Source: Xanthobacteraceae bacterium (lineage in GTDB: Bacteria; Pseudomonadota; Alphaproteobacteria; Rhizobiales; Xanthobacteraceae). From it: a stretch of 6,401 nucleotides of DNA. Shown here one piece after another: positions 6,310 to 6,401 of the stretch (position 1 is the stretch's first letter; the number at the start of each line of letters is the position of its first letter). A program made the position numbers and the translations under genes. The notes below the pieces were generated by a model, which was not told the origin of the DNA, made no database searches, and saw nothing but the letters and a program-made list of their open reading frames with translations. The stretch is taken from positions 1-6,401 of the forward strand of contig JASHYD010001165.1 in the NCBI GenBank assembly GCA_030043175.1, read 5' to 3'.

Positions 6310-6325
6310 GAAATTGTAGAATTTC
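6310..6325 (-). promoter_or_regulatory. Candidate -10 element embedded in a perfect inverted repeat (possible operator)
   Basis: On the minus strand GAAATT and AATTTC form perfect six-base arms around CTAC. TACAAT (6313-6318), five of six matches to the sigma-70 -10 consensus, lies across the centre and right arm. No good -35 is present at 16-18 bases, so the promoter would need an activator or be weak. Overlap of a symmetric site with a -10 is how many repressor operators are built; the role here is inferred. Confidence 0.35.
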
Positions 6326-6401
6326 CTCACCAGGGACAGTACAGGAAGCCTTTTGTATGTCCTTGATCGAGCTTCCTATCCGCAACGTCAATTGTACCCG
6401 C

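Larger units (their letters stand above)
6068..6401 (-). other. Upstream control region of the leader peptide gene, no convincing gene
   Basis: About 330 bases precede the peptide ATG. Short frames exist on the minus strand (a GTG frame from 6330 and a TTG frame from 6290), but neither has a ribosome site or a recognisable product, and the second runs into the peptide gene in another frame. The stretch holds two neighbouring inverted repeats with a promoter-like hexamer (6287-6325) and an AT-rich patch around 6126-6150. A TTGACG at 6386-6391 resembles a -35 element but has only GATCAA at the right distance. I read this as the regulatory region, with a leader of roughly 240 bases if the TACAAT promoter is real. 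Confidence 0.5.

Noticed and set aside
6139..6330. 63-codon minus-strand frame with a GGG run that might be a second double-glycine peptide
   Set aside because: The residues before GGG lack the Leu/acidic leader pattern, the GTG start has no ribosome site, and its first codons are the inverted-repeat region.

Overview
The window holds one compact, apparently complete type I secretion locus on the minus strand, read from right to left: a small double-glycine leader peptide (5816-6067), a peptidase-containing ABC transporter of the CvaB/C39 class (3428-5593), a TolC-family outer-membrane channel (1738-3258, with a longer GTG reading frame from 3360) and a CvaA/HlyD-type membrane fusion protein (436-1695). 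No other gene is convincingly supported. The fairly GC-rich sequence, the codon usage and the protein style suggest an alphaproteobacterium, perhaps of the Rhizobiales. That is an inference from general character, since no rRNA or marker gene is present.

Right end (6068-6401): about 330 bases with no convincing gene, taken as the control region of the peptide. It holds a TACAAT -10-like hexamer inside a perfect inverted repeat, directly beside a second inverted repeat. Next come the 83-residue peptide, with a good ribosome binding site, and a 222-base gap with hairpins that could attenuate readthrough. The transporter follows, then an AT-rich gap with a weak candidate promoter, the TolC-like gene, a 42-base gap and the fusion protein gene. 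The left end (1-435) is non-coding or decayed and contains a diverged tandem duplication of unknown origin.

Inferred working model: the peptide is made with a 27-residue leader ending in Gly-Gly. The N-terminal C39 domain of the transporter (Cys26, His99, Asp115) cuts after the glycines, the ABC domain drives export, and the fusion protein bridges to the TolC-like channel so that a peptide of about 56 residues leaves the cell. The parts match microcin V-type export systems. The cargo is unusual: it has no cysteine, Phe recurs exactly every five residues, and an alternating Ile stretch suggests a beta strand. No immunity gene is visible, so the peptide may not be a conventional bacteriocin. 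It is the most interesting item in the window.
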